Shown piece by piece: positions 23,251 to 29,912 of a stretch of DNA of 31,212 bases. Under the pieces are notes generated by a model. It made no database searches. It was not told the origin of the DNA and saw nothing but the letters and a program-made list of their open reading frames with translations. The position numbers and the translations under genes are program-made. The DNA is from a virus. The DNA is taken from the IMG/VR virus record IMGVR_UViG_3300048835_000147, positions 1 through 31,212 of that record. The stretch is one strand, 5' to 3'. The number at the start of each line of letters is the position of its first letter. Position 1 is the stretch's first letter.

Positions 23251-24668
23251 CGCTCGCTCCCTCCTACGCCTGCTTCGGCTGCCAGTCGTTCGCCAACAAC
23301 GCACGGACGCAGGCGTACATCGCCTGGGCCTGCATGAACGGGCGCTTCAAGGGCGACCCGTCCGGGATCCTGCGGATGTCGCGCTCGTGGTGCACCTGCC
23401 CGGACGACCTGGAGGAGTGGACCAACCCGATCGACGACCAGGCGTGCTGGTACGACCCGCTGATCCCGGAGTCGGCTGACTTCCTGGGCGTCGTGATCGA
23501 GGGCATCGGCGGGCTGCGCACGAGCACCTTCAAGCGCGAACTGCTGACCGCGCTCGGTCGCGGCTCGATCCTCGGGCAGCCGACGGTCGAGGGCAAGCAG
23601 ATGGTCCTCGAAGTGCTGATCGTGGCGACGTCGATCGCCGGGCAGAACTACGGCATCCAGTGGCTCCTCCGGCAGTTCGAGGACGACCAGCGCTGTCCGG
23701 CCGACGGCGCCTCGTGCGCGTCGTGCCAGGGCCAACTCTTCACGGTGCGCACGCACTGCCCGGACGACGACGACCTCGACCGTGGTCTTCACTCGTGGGG
23801 CGCCGCCGGCACCATCGACGGCTTCGTTCCGGACGACGACCGCTTCCCGCTCGGCCGCAACAACTGCGAGAAGGTGCTGGCCGGATCGCTGACGATCGCG
23901 ACCGAGCAGGCCGACAGCTACTCGACCGAGCCGATCTCCACCACGACCGTCGACATCAGCAGCAGCTTCCAGGCGCTCGGCAACTGCCTGATCGGTGGCG
24001 GCGGCCCGACGCTGGACGACGTGTGCTGCCCGATCTGCGCCACCGGCTGCGACCCGTGCACCACCGATCCGGGCTGCGACTGCATCCCGCCCTTCCTGCT
24101 CGAACCGGAGATCTTGACCAACGTCGCCCCGTGCCTCACGGAGCCGGTCTGCCGGTGCATCTCGTCGGCCCAGATCATCAACCTGCCGTCCGGCTACGAC
24201 ACGGCCCTGCGGCTGACATTCCACGCCGGATCGAACCCGGAGCCGACTCCGCAGGGCATCGCGTTCCAGCGCTTCGGGATGCGCAACGCCGTCTTCCGCG
24301 TGTTCGAGCGACCCGCGATCGAGGAGCTCGAGAACGGGATCGTCATGCCGACCACGGTCGAGCAGTACGACGCGCTCGTGGAGCGCATCACGCCCTGCGT
24401 CGAGGTCGGCGTGTCGTGGATCCCCGCCGGCTCCGAGCTCGTCGTTGACGGCCTCTCGGGTCGCTCCTGGCTCAAGTGCCAGGGTCGCTGCGTGGATCAC
24501 TCCAACCGGGTCGAGGTCATCAGCGGAGAGATCTTCCCGCTCAAGGCCCGCTGCACGGATCTCATCATCACGGTCGAGTGGGACTGCCTCAACTCGCAGG
24601 GAGTCGTCGGCCCGTCCACGATCCTGTCGAGCTTCGACGTCGAGGCGTTCCTGGGATTCAAGCTGTGA
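23247..24668 (+). CDS. Minor tail protein, probably distal-tail-like (473 aa)
   Basis: ATG 23247 overlaps the tape measure stop (ATGA). The protein immediately after the tape measure is usually the distal tail protein that joins the tube to the tip. It is strikingly Cys-rich (about 29 Cys), with clusters ADGASCASC, DDVCCPICATGCDPC and PGCDCIPP at about residues 150-280. These suggest a disulfide- or metal-stabilised insert between two β-rich halves (WGAAGTIDGFVPDDDR; later TALRLTFHAGSN). The identity is based on position and architecture, not on a clear motif. Confidence 0.65.
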   Translation: MTLAPSYACFGCQSFANNARTQAYIAWACMNGRFKGDPSGILRMSRSWCTCPDDLEEWTNPIDDQACWYDPLIPESADFLGVVIEGIGGLRTSTFKRELLTALGRGSILGQPTVEGKQMVLEVLIVATSIAGQNYGIQWLLRQFEDDQRCPADGASCASCQGQLFTVRTHCPDDDDLDRGLHSWGAAGTIDGFVPDDDRFPLGRNNCEKVLAGSLTIATEQADSYSTEPISTTTVDISSSFQALGNCLIGGGGPTLDDVCCPICATGCDPCTTDPGCDCIPPFLLEPEILTNVAPCLTEPVCRCISSAQIINLPSGYDTALRLTFHAGSNPEPTPQGIAFQRFGMRNAVFRVFERPAIEELENGIVMPTTVEQYDALVERITPCVEVGVSWIPAGSELVVDGLSGRSWLKCQGRCVDHSNRVEVISGEIFPLKARCTDLIITVEWDCLNSQGVVGPSTILSSFDVEAFLGFKL

Positions 24669-25753
24669 CAACTCCCACCTGCATGATGCGAGGCTACGGG
24701 ATCGCGCTCGTGAAGAACGGCGTGAAGCTCGGCACGGCCGGCGCGCAGATCCAGCGCATCGAGTATGACCGCGTGGTGGACGGGATCTCGAAGGCGAAGA
24801 TCGACCTCGTGACCGCTGGCGACAACTGCTGCGGTCAACTCGCTGCAGTGGATCACTGGAACACCGACCTGCTCATCACGACGTACAACTCGCAAACCGG
24901 CCTGGACGAAGTGCTGTGGCGCGGCCCGGTGCGCAAGCCGACGTTCCGGCGCGGCTCGGTCACGATCGAGGCGACTGACGTCCTGTCGTGGCTCCAGGTG
25001 CGAATGCTCGAACAAGCCTTCGACTTCGTGAACGAGGACGTGTCCGACATCTTCATCGACCTCGCGACCTACGCGCTGTCGAAGGATCCGAACCATCAGC
25101 CGGTGTACGAGTTCGTGCGCTACCTCTCCGGCACCACCGAGTCGCGCAAGGTCGAGACGGCCGCGCTGCGCATGACGTGGAACGTCGTCACCGAGATGCT
25201 CAACGCCGGCCTGGACGTCACCACGTTCGGGTCGCGGATCGTCGTCGGCGTCCCCGCGTTCACGGCCATCGAGCTCAAGGATACGGACGTGCAGGGCACG
25301 AACCCGGCCGAGATCGCGAAGGACGGCGACGAATACATCAACCGGGTGCTCGCCAGCGCCAGCCGCGACGTCGTGGGCATCTGGCCGCCCGGCCCCGCCA
25401 CCGGATCCGACGGGTTCCCTCTCGTCGAGGGCTCGCTGTCGGACTCTCAGCTTCCCGACGTCGATTCGGCCACCGCTGCTGCGAAGGCTCGCTACGAGTT
25501 CGCCGCCGGTGGCGTTCGCCGAGTCCGGGCCTCCGGCGGGCTGATCCTGCTGCCGACGTCGGGCATCGACCACCGCAAGCTGATCGCCGGCCAGATCTTC
25601 AACTACCAGGCCACCGAGACGTGCTACGCGGCGAAGGAGTCGCTGCGCCTGGGTCGGCTCGCCAACGTCGTCGAGAAGGGCGGCGAGCGCGTCACGATCG
25701 ACCTGCAGCCGGTCGGTTCCTTGCAGGGCGACGCTACGCTGTCCAGCGTATAA
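24665..25753 (+). CDS. Minor tail protein, probable tail-tip hub (362 aa)
   Basis: GTG 24665 overlaps the previous stop (GTGA). The start CMMRGYGIALVKNGVKLGTA, the segment YDRVVDGISKAKIDLVTAGD, and LWRGPVRKPTFRRGSVTIEA followed by DVLSWLQVR match the hub domain pattern of second tail-tip proteins in actinophages. That pattern has a W-G-P-V strand and a D-x-L-x-W-L motif. It likely forms the ring under the distal tail protein that bridges to the fibres. Its TAA (25751-25753) lies in the TATAAC of the next promoter element, as for the gene before portal. No enzymatic domain is visible. Confidence 0.65.
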   Translation: MTTPTCMMRGYGIALVKNGVKLGTAGAQIQRIEYDRVVDGISKAKIDLVTAGDNCCGQLAAVDHWNTDLLITTYNSQTGLDEVLWRGPVRKPTFRRGSVTIEATDVLSWLQVRMLEQAFDFVNEDVSDIFIDLATYALSKDPNHQPVYEFVRYLSGTTESRKVETAALRMTWNVVTEMLNAGLDVTTFGSRIVVGVPAFTAIELKDTDVQGTNPAEIAKDGDEYINRVLASASRDVVGIWPPGPATGSDGFPLVEGSLSDSQLPDVDSATAAAKARYEFAAGGVRRVRASGGLILLPTSGIDHRKLIAGQIFNYQATETCYAAKESLRLGRLANVVEKGGERVTIDLQPVGSLQGDATLSSV

Positions 25754-25761
25754 CGGGGCCG
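25747..25761 (+). promoter_or_regulatory. CGTATAACGGGGCCG promoter element, copy 7
   Basis: Exact consensus copy 7 nt before ATG 25769, with GGAGG in between. A TACGCT element of the other family (GACGCTACGCT, 25731-25741) lies just upstream, so two promoter types sit in tandem. The upstream gene's TAA is inside the motif. Confidence 0.65.
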
Positions 25762-25768
25762 GAGGACC

Positions 25769-25960
25769 ATGCCGAAGCGAGCGCAACCGATCGACAACCC
25801 GACAGCCGGCTTCCAGCACATCCTGGAGCGGCTCGACGTGATCGACGCATCGCTGCGCGACCGCCTGCTGCCTCCCGGATACGTCGTTCGGCTCGGGCCG
25901 GGCAACGACCTCACGATTTCCAGTCCTTCCGGCACAACCTCGACCCTGGTATTCACATGA
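25769..25960 (+). CDS. Small tail-region protein (63 aa)
   Basis: ATG 25769 follows GGAGG by 3 nt and sits just after promoter copy 7. The sequence has one amphipathic helix (NPTAGFQHILERLDVIDASL) and a short strand-rich tail (PGYVVRLGPGNDLTIS). This composition is common in small tail-tip or fibre-attachment proteins. It overlaps the next gene by ATGA. Function unknown. Confidence 0.65.
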   Translation: MPKRAQPIDNPTAGFQHILERLDVIDASLRDRLLPPGYVVRLGPGNDLTISSPSGTTSTLVFT

Positions 25961-26214
25961 CCGACGTCCTCATCCTCAAGCGCATTCCCGGCCACCGTCG
26001 CGGCGACATCACGCCGAAGACGGCGCGCATGGAGCAGCACATCAAGGCGGGCAACGCGAAGATCCTGCCGAACGCTCACGAGGCGTGGAACGGCGATCAG
26101 AGCCCGGAGCCCACGAAGCTCCAGGCGTCGCACGTCATCGGCAACGAGCCGCTCGACCACGAGCACGTCCCGGATCCCACCGACGAGCTCGGCAGCGACG
26201 AGGAGCTCGACTGA
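25957..26214 (+). CDS. Small unknown protein (85 aa)
   Basis: ATG 25957 overlaps the previous stop (ATGA). The N-terminal 45 residues are basic (LILKRIPGHRRGDITPKTAR), the rest acidic with a DELGSDEELD end. It has no Cys or hydrophobic segment, so it is soluble. It is probably a minor tail component or assembly factor because of its place among tail genes. No family recognised. The next start shares one base with its stop. Confidence 0.6.
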   Translation: MTDVLILKRIPGHRRGDITPKTARMEQHIKAGNAKILPNAHEAWNGDQSPEPTKLQASHVIGNEPLDHEHVPDPTDELGSDEELD

Positions 26215-26585
26215 TGTGCGGTAGCTGCGGTGGAGGAGGGGGCGCGCGCACGATCGCGCAGCGCAACAACCAGGCGGCGTTTCGCGCTGCCGGTTCCCCC
26301 GTTGGCTTCGACCGCGACCACCCGCTGCTGATCGGCGAGACGAGCGACGGTGAGATCTGGCGCGTGCGCGTCATGGTCCCTGTCGAGGGGCTCACGATCG
26401 GCGCCGCCGCGTTCGTGACCGGCAAGGGCGTCAAGGCGCACATCGACTCGGGTGCCCTGCACGACATCACCACGACCAGCCAGAAGAAGCGCCTCTGGCG
26501 CGTCGGCGCTTCAACGTACACGTCCGAGCAGGACGCGCGTCGGGTCGCCGCCGCCACGGGGCAAACCGCAATCGAGGTCGCATAA
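26214..26585 (+). CDS. Unknown tail-region protein with CGSCGGGGG start (123 aa)
   Basis: ATG 26214 overlaps the preceding TGA (TGATG). The N terminus CGSCGGGGGARTIAQRNNQA is a short Cys/Gly segment. The remainder is a compact β-rich domain (GEIWRVRVMVPVEGLTIGAA, then TSQKKRLWRVGASTYTS) ending in a helix (EQDARRVAAATG). Similar Cys-Gly starts occur in small phage tail proteins, and the Cys pair could pin the protein to a partner. The function is unknown. Confidence 0.6.
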   Translation: MCGSCGGGGGARTIAQRNNQAAFRAAGSPVGFDRDHPLLIGETSDGEIWRVRVMVPVEGLTIGAAAFVTGKGVKAHIDSGALHDITTTSQKKRLWRVGASTYTSEQDARRVAAATGQTAIEVA

Positions 26586-27385
26586 TGCCTGCCCGCTGTC
26601 ACAACGACACCTGCACCGTCCACTGGTCGGAGGTCAACACTCCGAGCCCGGCGTACCAGGCTGACGTCCAACTCAACCCGGCGTCGCTGGCGTGCGTGGA
26701 CGGGTCGGGCATCGGCGTGCTCCTGTCGCCGAACGCCGGCAACATGCTGTCGAACCCCGGCAACGGCATCTTCGCGAGCCTGCCCGCGTCGCTCGTCACG
26801 GACCTGTCCGGCAACCCGGACAACAAGGGCGTCTCGCCCAGCGCTGACCAGTCCTCGCCGCAGAGCTCCGACACCTACTCGTGGACGAACACGACCGGCC
26901 GCGACGTCACGCTGCTCGTGTCGGGCGAGTTCAACTTCGACTACGGCATCCTCGGCCCGGAGCACGCATACTCCTACTCCGCAGGGAACGGTCAGCGAGC
27001 CGGGCGTTTCGCGTCGGCCGCCTTCGACCCCCTCGGAGTAGGCGACCCTGCCAACCCGATCTCGCCCTTCAACGCGCAGATCGCCATGCGGCTGCTCGCG
27101 AACATCGGAGCGCCGCCCACGACCGCGCAGAAGGCGTGCCGCGTCGACATTGGCGGCGCGATCTTCGTGTCGGTCACGACGTCAGCCGAGCGCAAGGTGA
27201 CGCGCGTGCCGTTCTTCTGGATGGTGCGCGTCAACGCCGGCCAGACGCTCAACATGAAGTCGGATATGTTCTACCAGGGGCCGTCGCAGACCGTCAACGT
27301 GGTCGCGACGCCCGGAGCCGGCACAGGTCTGGCCGGCACCGGGCACGAGCTCTGGAACCTCCAGGTCGCGGCAATCCCGATCTGA
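26585..27385 (+). CDS. Unknown tail-tip or adhesin-like protein (266 aa)
   Basis: ATG 26585 overlaps the previous TAA (TAATG). It has a Cys/His-containing start (ARCHNDTCTVHW), a long Ser/Asn/Pro-rich region, then strands (FNFDYGILGPEHAYSYSAGN, later FFWMVRVNAGQTLNM). This reads as a β-sandwich of the kind found in phage tail-tip or host-contact proteins. It precedes the collar-type fibre gene and may be part of the same receptor-binding assembly. No recognised domain. Confidence 0.6.
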   Translation: MPARCHNDTCTVHWSEVNTPSPAYQADVQLNPASLACVDGSGIGVLLSPNAGNMLSNPGNGIFASLPASLVTDLSGNPDNKGVSPSADQSSPQSSDTYSWTNTTGRDVTLLVSGEFNFDYGILGPEHAYSYSAGNGQRAGRFASAAFDPLGVGDPANPISPFNAQIAMRLLANIGAPPTTAQKACRVDIGGAIFVSVTTSAERKVTRVPFFWMVRVNAGQTLNMKSDMFYQGPSQTVNVVATPGAGTGLAGTGHELWNLQVAAIPI

Positions 27386-28677
27386 TGCCGTGCGGCTGCA
27401 CATCTGCCTGCGGGTGCAACCTGGTTCCTGGCGAGAACGTCACGATCGACCGGCTGGGTGACACCTTCACGATCTCGGCCACGGGAGCGATCGTCGGCGT
27501 CGAGAGCACCGACTGCATCGATCTCGTCATCGACGTGGACAAGGTGCTCTCCGCGAGCCCAATCCTGTCGCCGGACCCGACGTCCGTGGACCTCGAGTGC
27601 ACGCCCAGCGGCCTTGCCGCATCGGTTGTGGTCGATCCGAGCTCCACTGCGATCGTCACCGAAGGCCCGGACGGGCTGCGCGTGGACATTCCACCGGCGC
27701 CCGGCGGCGGCGGCGAGATCCGTCCTGGAGATCTGATCTTCGTCGCCAGCGTCGGCTTCCGTCCGGAGGCGATCGACGCCGACGGCCAGGAAGTGCTCCG
27801 CGCCTCGTACCCGGCCTGCCACGACGCGCTGTCGCTGATCCACCCGGCCGGCGAGCGCATCGCGGGCGATCCCACGATCACCGGCATCAACAACACGCGC
27901 TTCGTCGAGGTTGGTATGCCGCTGGAAGCCACCGGCTTCCCCTTCGGCACGACGGTCGCCGGGAAGACCGGCACGACGATCACCGCCTCCCTGCCCGCTG
28001 ACGACTCCGGCGTGGACACCGAGGTTCGGGTGTACCCGTGGGGCAACGGCGACGGCATCGACACCTTCAACACGCCCGATATGAACCGCCGCTACCCGCG
28101 CGGCTACGACTACATCGGCGGCGACGAGCTCGGCACGCTGGACGAGGGCGGCACGACGATCGGCCTCGGCAACCTGCCCGAGCACGACCACCCGGCCACC
28201 GGCGCGACGTCGGTCACGATCGCAGGCGCGGCCACGGGGATCTCTGCCACCGGCAGCGACTCCGGCCACGTCCACGGCATCGACGCCTCCGGCAACCATC
28301 AGCACGACGGGGCCGGCGCCAACCACGATTTCATCGTCGAGAACTCCACTGTCGATTACGTCTATCTCGACGTCGTGGCGGTCAACGTGGATACGGCCAA
28401 CACGTTCCGCATGACGACCAACGGCGTCGAGGGCGGCCTGTCGCGCAAGCCGAACCGGGAGGGCAACACCTACCCGGCCGGCAACCACGACCACGGCGGC
28501 GCGACCGACTCCGGCACCGCGAACATCACCGTCGGGATCACCGACCCAGGCCACGGTCACGCCGGCTCCACGGCCGCCACGACCGTTGACGTCGAGCTCG
28601 GCGGCGGCGTGCCCGCGCCGGACCCGATCACCGTCGAGCCCCGCAACGCAACTGCTCGCTGGATGGTGGTGGTCTAA
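27385..28677 (+). CDS. Tail fibre with collar-type domain and HxH motifs (430 aa)
   Basis: ATG 27385 overlaps the previous TGA (TGATG). Residues 1-33 (MPCGCTSACGCNLVPGENV, then DRLGDTFTIS) recur in the gene at 28677 and probably form a virion-attachment module. The middle contains ALSLIHPAGERIAGD and FNTPDMNRRYPRGYDYIGGD, the pattern of the phage tail-collar domain. Downstream come five HxH motifs: EHDHP (266-270), HVH (295-297), HQH (305-307), HDH and HGH. In other phage fibre tips such motifs bind metal ions along a trimer axis. The end ITVEPRNATARWMVVV is also typical. It is likely the receptor-binding fibre. Confidence 0.8.
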   Translation: MPCGCTSACGCNLVPGENVTIDRLGDTFTISATGAIVGVESTDCIDLVIDVDKVLSASPILSPDPTSVDLECTPSGLAASVVVDPSSTAIVTEGPDGLRVDIPPAPGGGGEIRPGDLIFVASVGFRPEAIDADGQEVLRASYPACHDALSLIHPAGERIAGDPTITGINNTRFVEVGMPLEATGFPFGTTVAGKTGTTITASLPADDSGVDTEVRVYPWGNGDGIDTFNTPDMNRRYPRGYDYIGGDELGTLDEGGTTIGLGNLPEHDHPATGATSVTIAGAATGISATGSDSGHVHGIDASGNHQHDGAGANHDFIVENSTVDYVYLDVVAVNVDTANTFRMTTNGVEGGLSRKPNREGNTYPAGNHDHGGATDSGTANITVGITDPGHGHAGSTAATTVDVELGGGVPAPDPITVEPRNATARWMVVV

Positions 28678-28904
28678 TGCCCTGCGGATGTCAGTCGGCG
28701 TGCGGTTGCAACATCGTGCAGGGCGCAGGGATCAGCGTCAACCGCACGGGTGACACCTTCACGATCACGAACACTGCGCCGGCAACCGCTGGCGTGCCCA
28801 CGTTCGTCCAGCAGACCCCGCCTGTCGTCGTCGGCCCCTACGTCTGGTACGAGACGGACGGCGCTGGCGCATTCGTCGCGCTGTGGATCGAGGACGGAAC
28901 ATGA
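28677..28904 (+). CDS. Small protein sharing the fibre's N-terminal module (75 aa)
   Basis: ATG 28677 overlaps the fibre stop (TAATG). Residues 1-33 (MPCGCQSACGCNIVQGAGIS, then RTGDTFTIT) closely match the start of the fibre gene at 27385. At DNA level, 19 bp around GGTGACACCTTCACGATC are identical between the two. The C-terminal half (PPVVVGPYVWYETDGAGAF) resembles short appended tail domains. It is likely a second, short virion component using the same attachment site, or a capping or decoy unit of the fibre. It overlaps the holin-like gene by ATGA. Confidence 0.7.
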   Translation: MPCGCQSACGCNIVQGAGISVNRTGDTFTITNTAPATAGVPTFVQQTPPVVVGPYVWYETDGAGAFVALWIEDGT

Positions 28905-29194
28905 CCCAGGAGAACGCCATGCAGCCCGACCACGAGACTCCCAACATGCCGAAGGTCATCCCGAGCGTGTGGATCTCGCTCGTCATCGCCGTGCTCGGCA
29001 CCGCCACCGCGTTCGGCGTGCCGATCTCCGACGCGCAGTCGGCGGCCCTGATCGGGCTCGTCGGCGCGCTGTCGGCCGTGATCCCCGCGCTCGACGTCTG
29101 GCTGCGACGCGGCCGGCTCAAGTACCTGGCTGACACGCAGAAGCAGCCGACTACCGTCATCAACAACCACGTCCCGCAGGAGCCCAGCGAATGA
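28901..29194 (+). CDS. Holin-like membrane protein (97 aa)
   Basis: ATG 28901 overlaps the previous stop (ATGA). Two hydrophobic segments, about residues 22-40 (VWISLVIAVLGTATAFGV) and 47-66 (AALIGLVGALSAVIPALDVW), are separated by a short turn. A basic patch (LRRGRLK) and a hydrophilic tail follow. This is the size and layout of a class II holin that would open the membrane for the endolysin. The endolysin gene follows at once with an ATGA overlap, which strongly supports a lysis cassette. Confidence 0.75.
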   Translation: MTQENAMQPDHETPNMPKVIPSVWISLVIAVLGTATAFGVPISDAQSAALIGLVGALSAVIPALDVWLRRGRLKYLADTQKQPTTVINNHVPQEPSE

Positions 29195-29820
29195 CGCCGA
29201 CCGCAGCCACGCCAGCGAAGCTCAAGCCCGGACAGAAGCGACGCTACATCGCGCGCGTTCGCGATCTCGAGGGCGACCACCCGAAGCACGGCGACGACTG
29301 GTTCCGCGTCACGACTCGCTCCAACCCGGAGGGCGAGTTCGCGACTCGGGCCTGGGCGCAGGACGCGCTCGATCGAGCGAAGGCGAACTACCGCCACGGC
29401 AAGCTCGCCGGCCACGTCGATGACGTCGTGGTGACGGCCGAGCCGACGTTGGCGACCATCAAGATCGACGACTGGCTCCTGGGCGACGTCAAGCCGATCG
29501 CGAGCGTGCCGGCGAAGTACCGGGCGCAGTACCGCGACACGCTCCAGCGGGCGGCTCTCGCGGCCTACCGCTACGGCCAGCCGATCTGGGTCAACGAGAG
29601 CTTCCGCACGGAGGCAGAGCAGCAGCGCTTCTACGAGATCTACCTGGCAGGCGGCCCGCTCGCGGCGCGCCCCGGCAAGTCTCCGCACGAGCACGGCCTG
29701 GCGCTCGACATCCCCAACGTGCGCCACAACAAGCCGCTCCTGCGGGAGCTCAAGAAGCTGCAACTGATCGACGACGTGGCAAGCGAGATCTGGCACGTCA
29801 CGAATCACCATCGCGTGTGA
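29191..29820 (+). CDS. Endolysin, peptidase M15 family (209 aa)
   Basis: ATG 29191 overlaps the holin stop. The C-terminal domain carries the M15 zinc motif: SPHEHGLALD (164-173, SxHxxGxAxD with ligands His166 and Asp173) and EIWHV (199-203, catalytic-type Glu199 and ligand His202). ESFRTEAEQQRFYEIYLAGG precedes it, as in phage L-Ala-D-Glu or D-Ala-D-Ala peptidases. Residues 1-100 (DWFRVTTRSNPEGEFATRAW) form an unrecognised N-terminal region, perhaps wall-binding. It would cut peptidoglycan peptides at lysis. The tape measure carries the same motif class at 1879-1945, so two M15-type enzymes are encoded. Confidence 0.85.
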   Translation: MTPTAATPAKLKPGQKRRYIARVRDLEGDHPKHGDDWFRVTTRSNPEGEFATRAWAQDALDRAKANYRHGKLAGHVDDVVVTAEPTLATIKIDDWLLGDVKPIASVPAKYRAQYRDTLQRAALAAYRYGQPIWVNESFRTEAEQQRFYEIYLAGGPLAARPGKSPHEHGLALDIPNVRHNKPLLRELKKLQLIDDVASEIWHVTNHHRV

Positions 29821-29866
29821 CGCCGTAGCCTGACCTGGGGGGGGTCTGTGAGTGGGACGCAAAGCA

Positions 29867-29885
29867 GCCGGGCGCATTGCCCGGC
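29867..29885 (+). terminator. Hairpin between lysis and replication-type genes
   Basis: GCCGGGC (29867-29873) and GCCCGGC (29879-29885) pair perfectly around GCATT. No U-run follows, so termination strength is uncertain. It sits after the endolysin and just before the promoter element at 29894. The gap 29821-29912 also has a run of eight G at 29837-29844. Confidence 0.45.
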
Positions 29886-29893
29886 AACGTCAG

Positions 29894-29908
29894 CGTATCC
29901 TGGAGCCG
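29894..29908 (+). promoter_or_regulatory. Degenerate copy 8 of the TATAAC element
   Basis: CGTATCCTGGAGCCG matches 11 of 15 positions of the consensus and keeps CGTAT, the GG-G core and CCG. It precedes GTG 29913, and its GGAG doubles as the ribosome site. Confidence 0.45.
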
Positions 29909-29912
29909 CGAA

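Noticed and set aside
21694-23304. Minus-strand frame of 536 codons
   Set aside because: Opposite the tape measure's recognisable M15 and SLT domains; a shadow frame.
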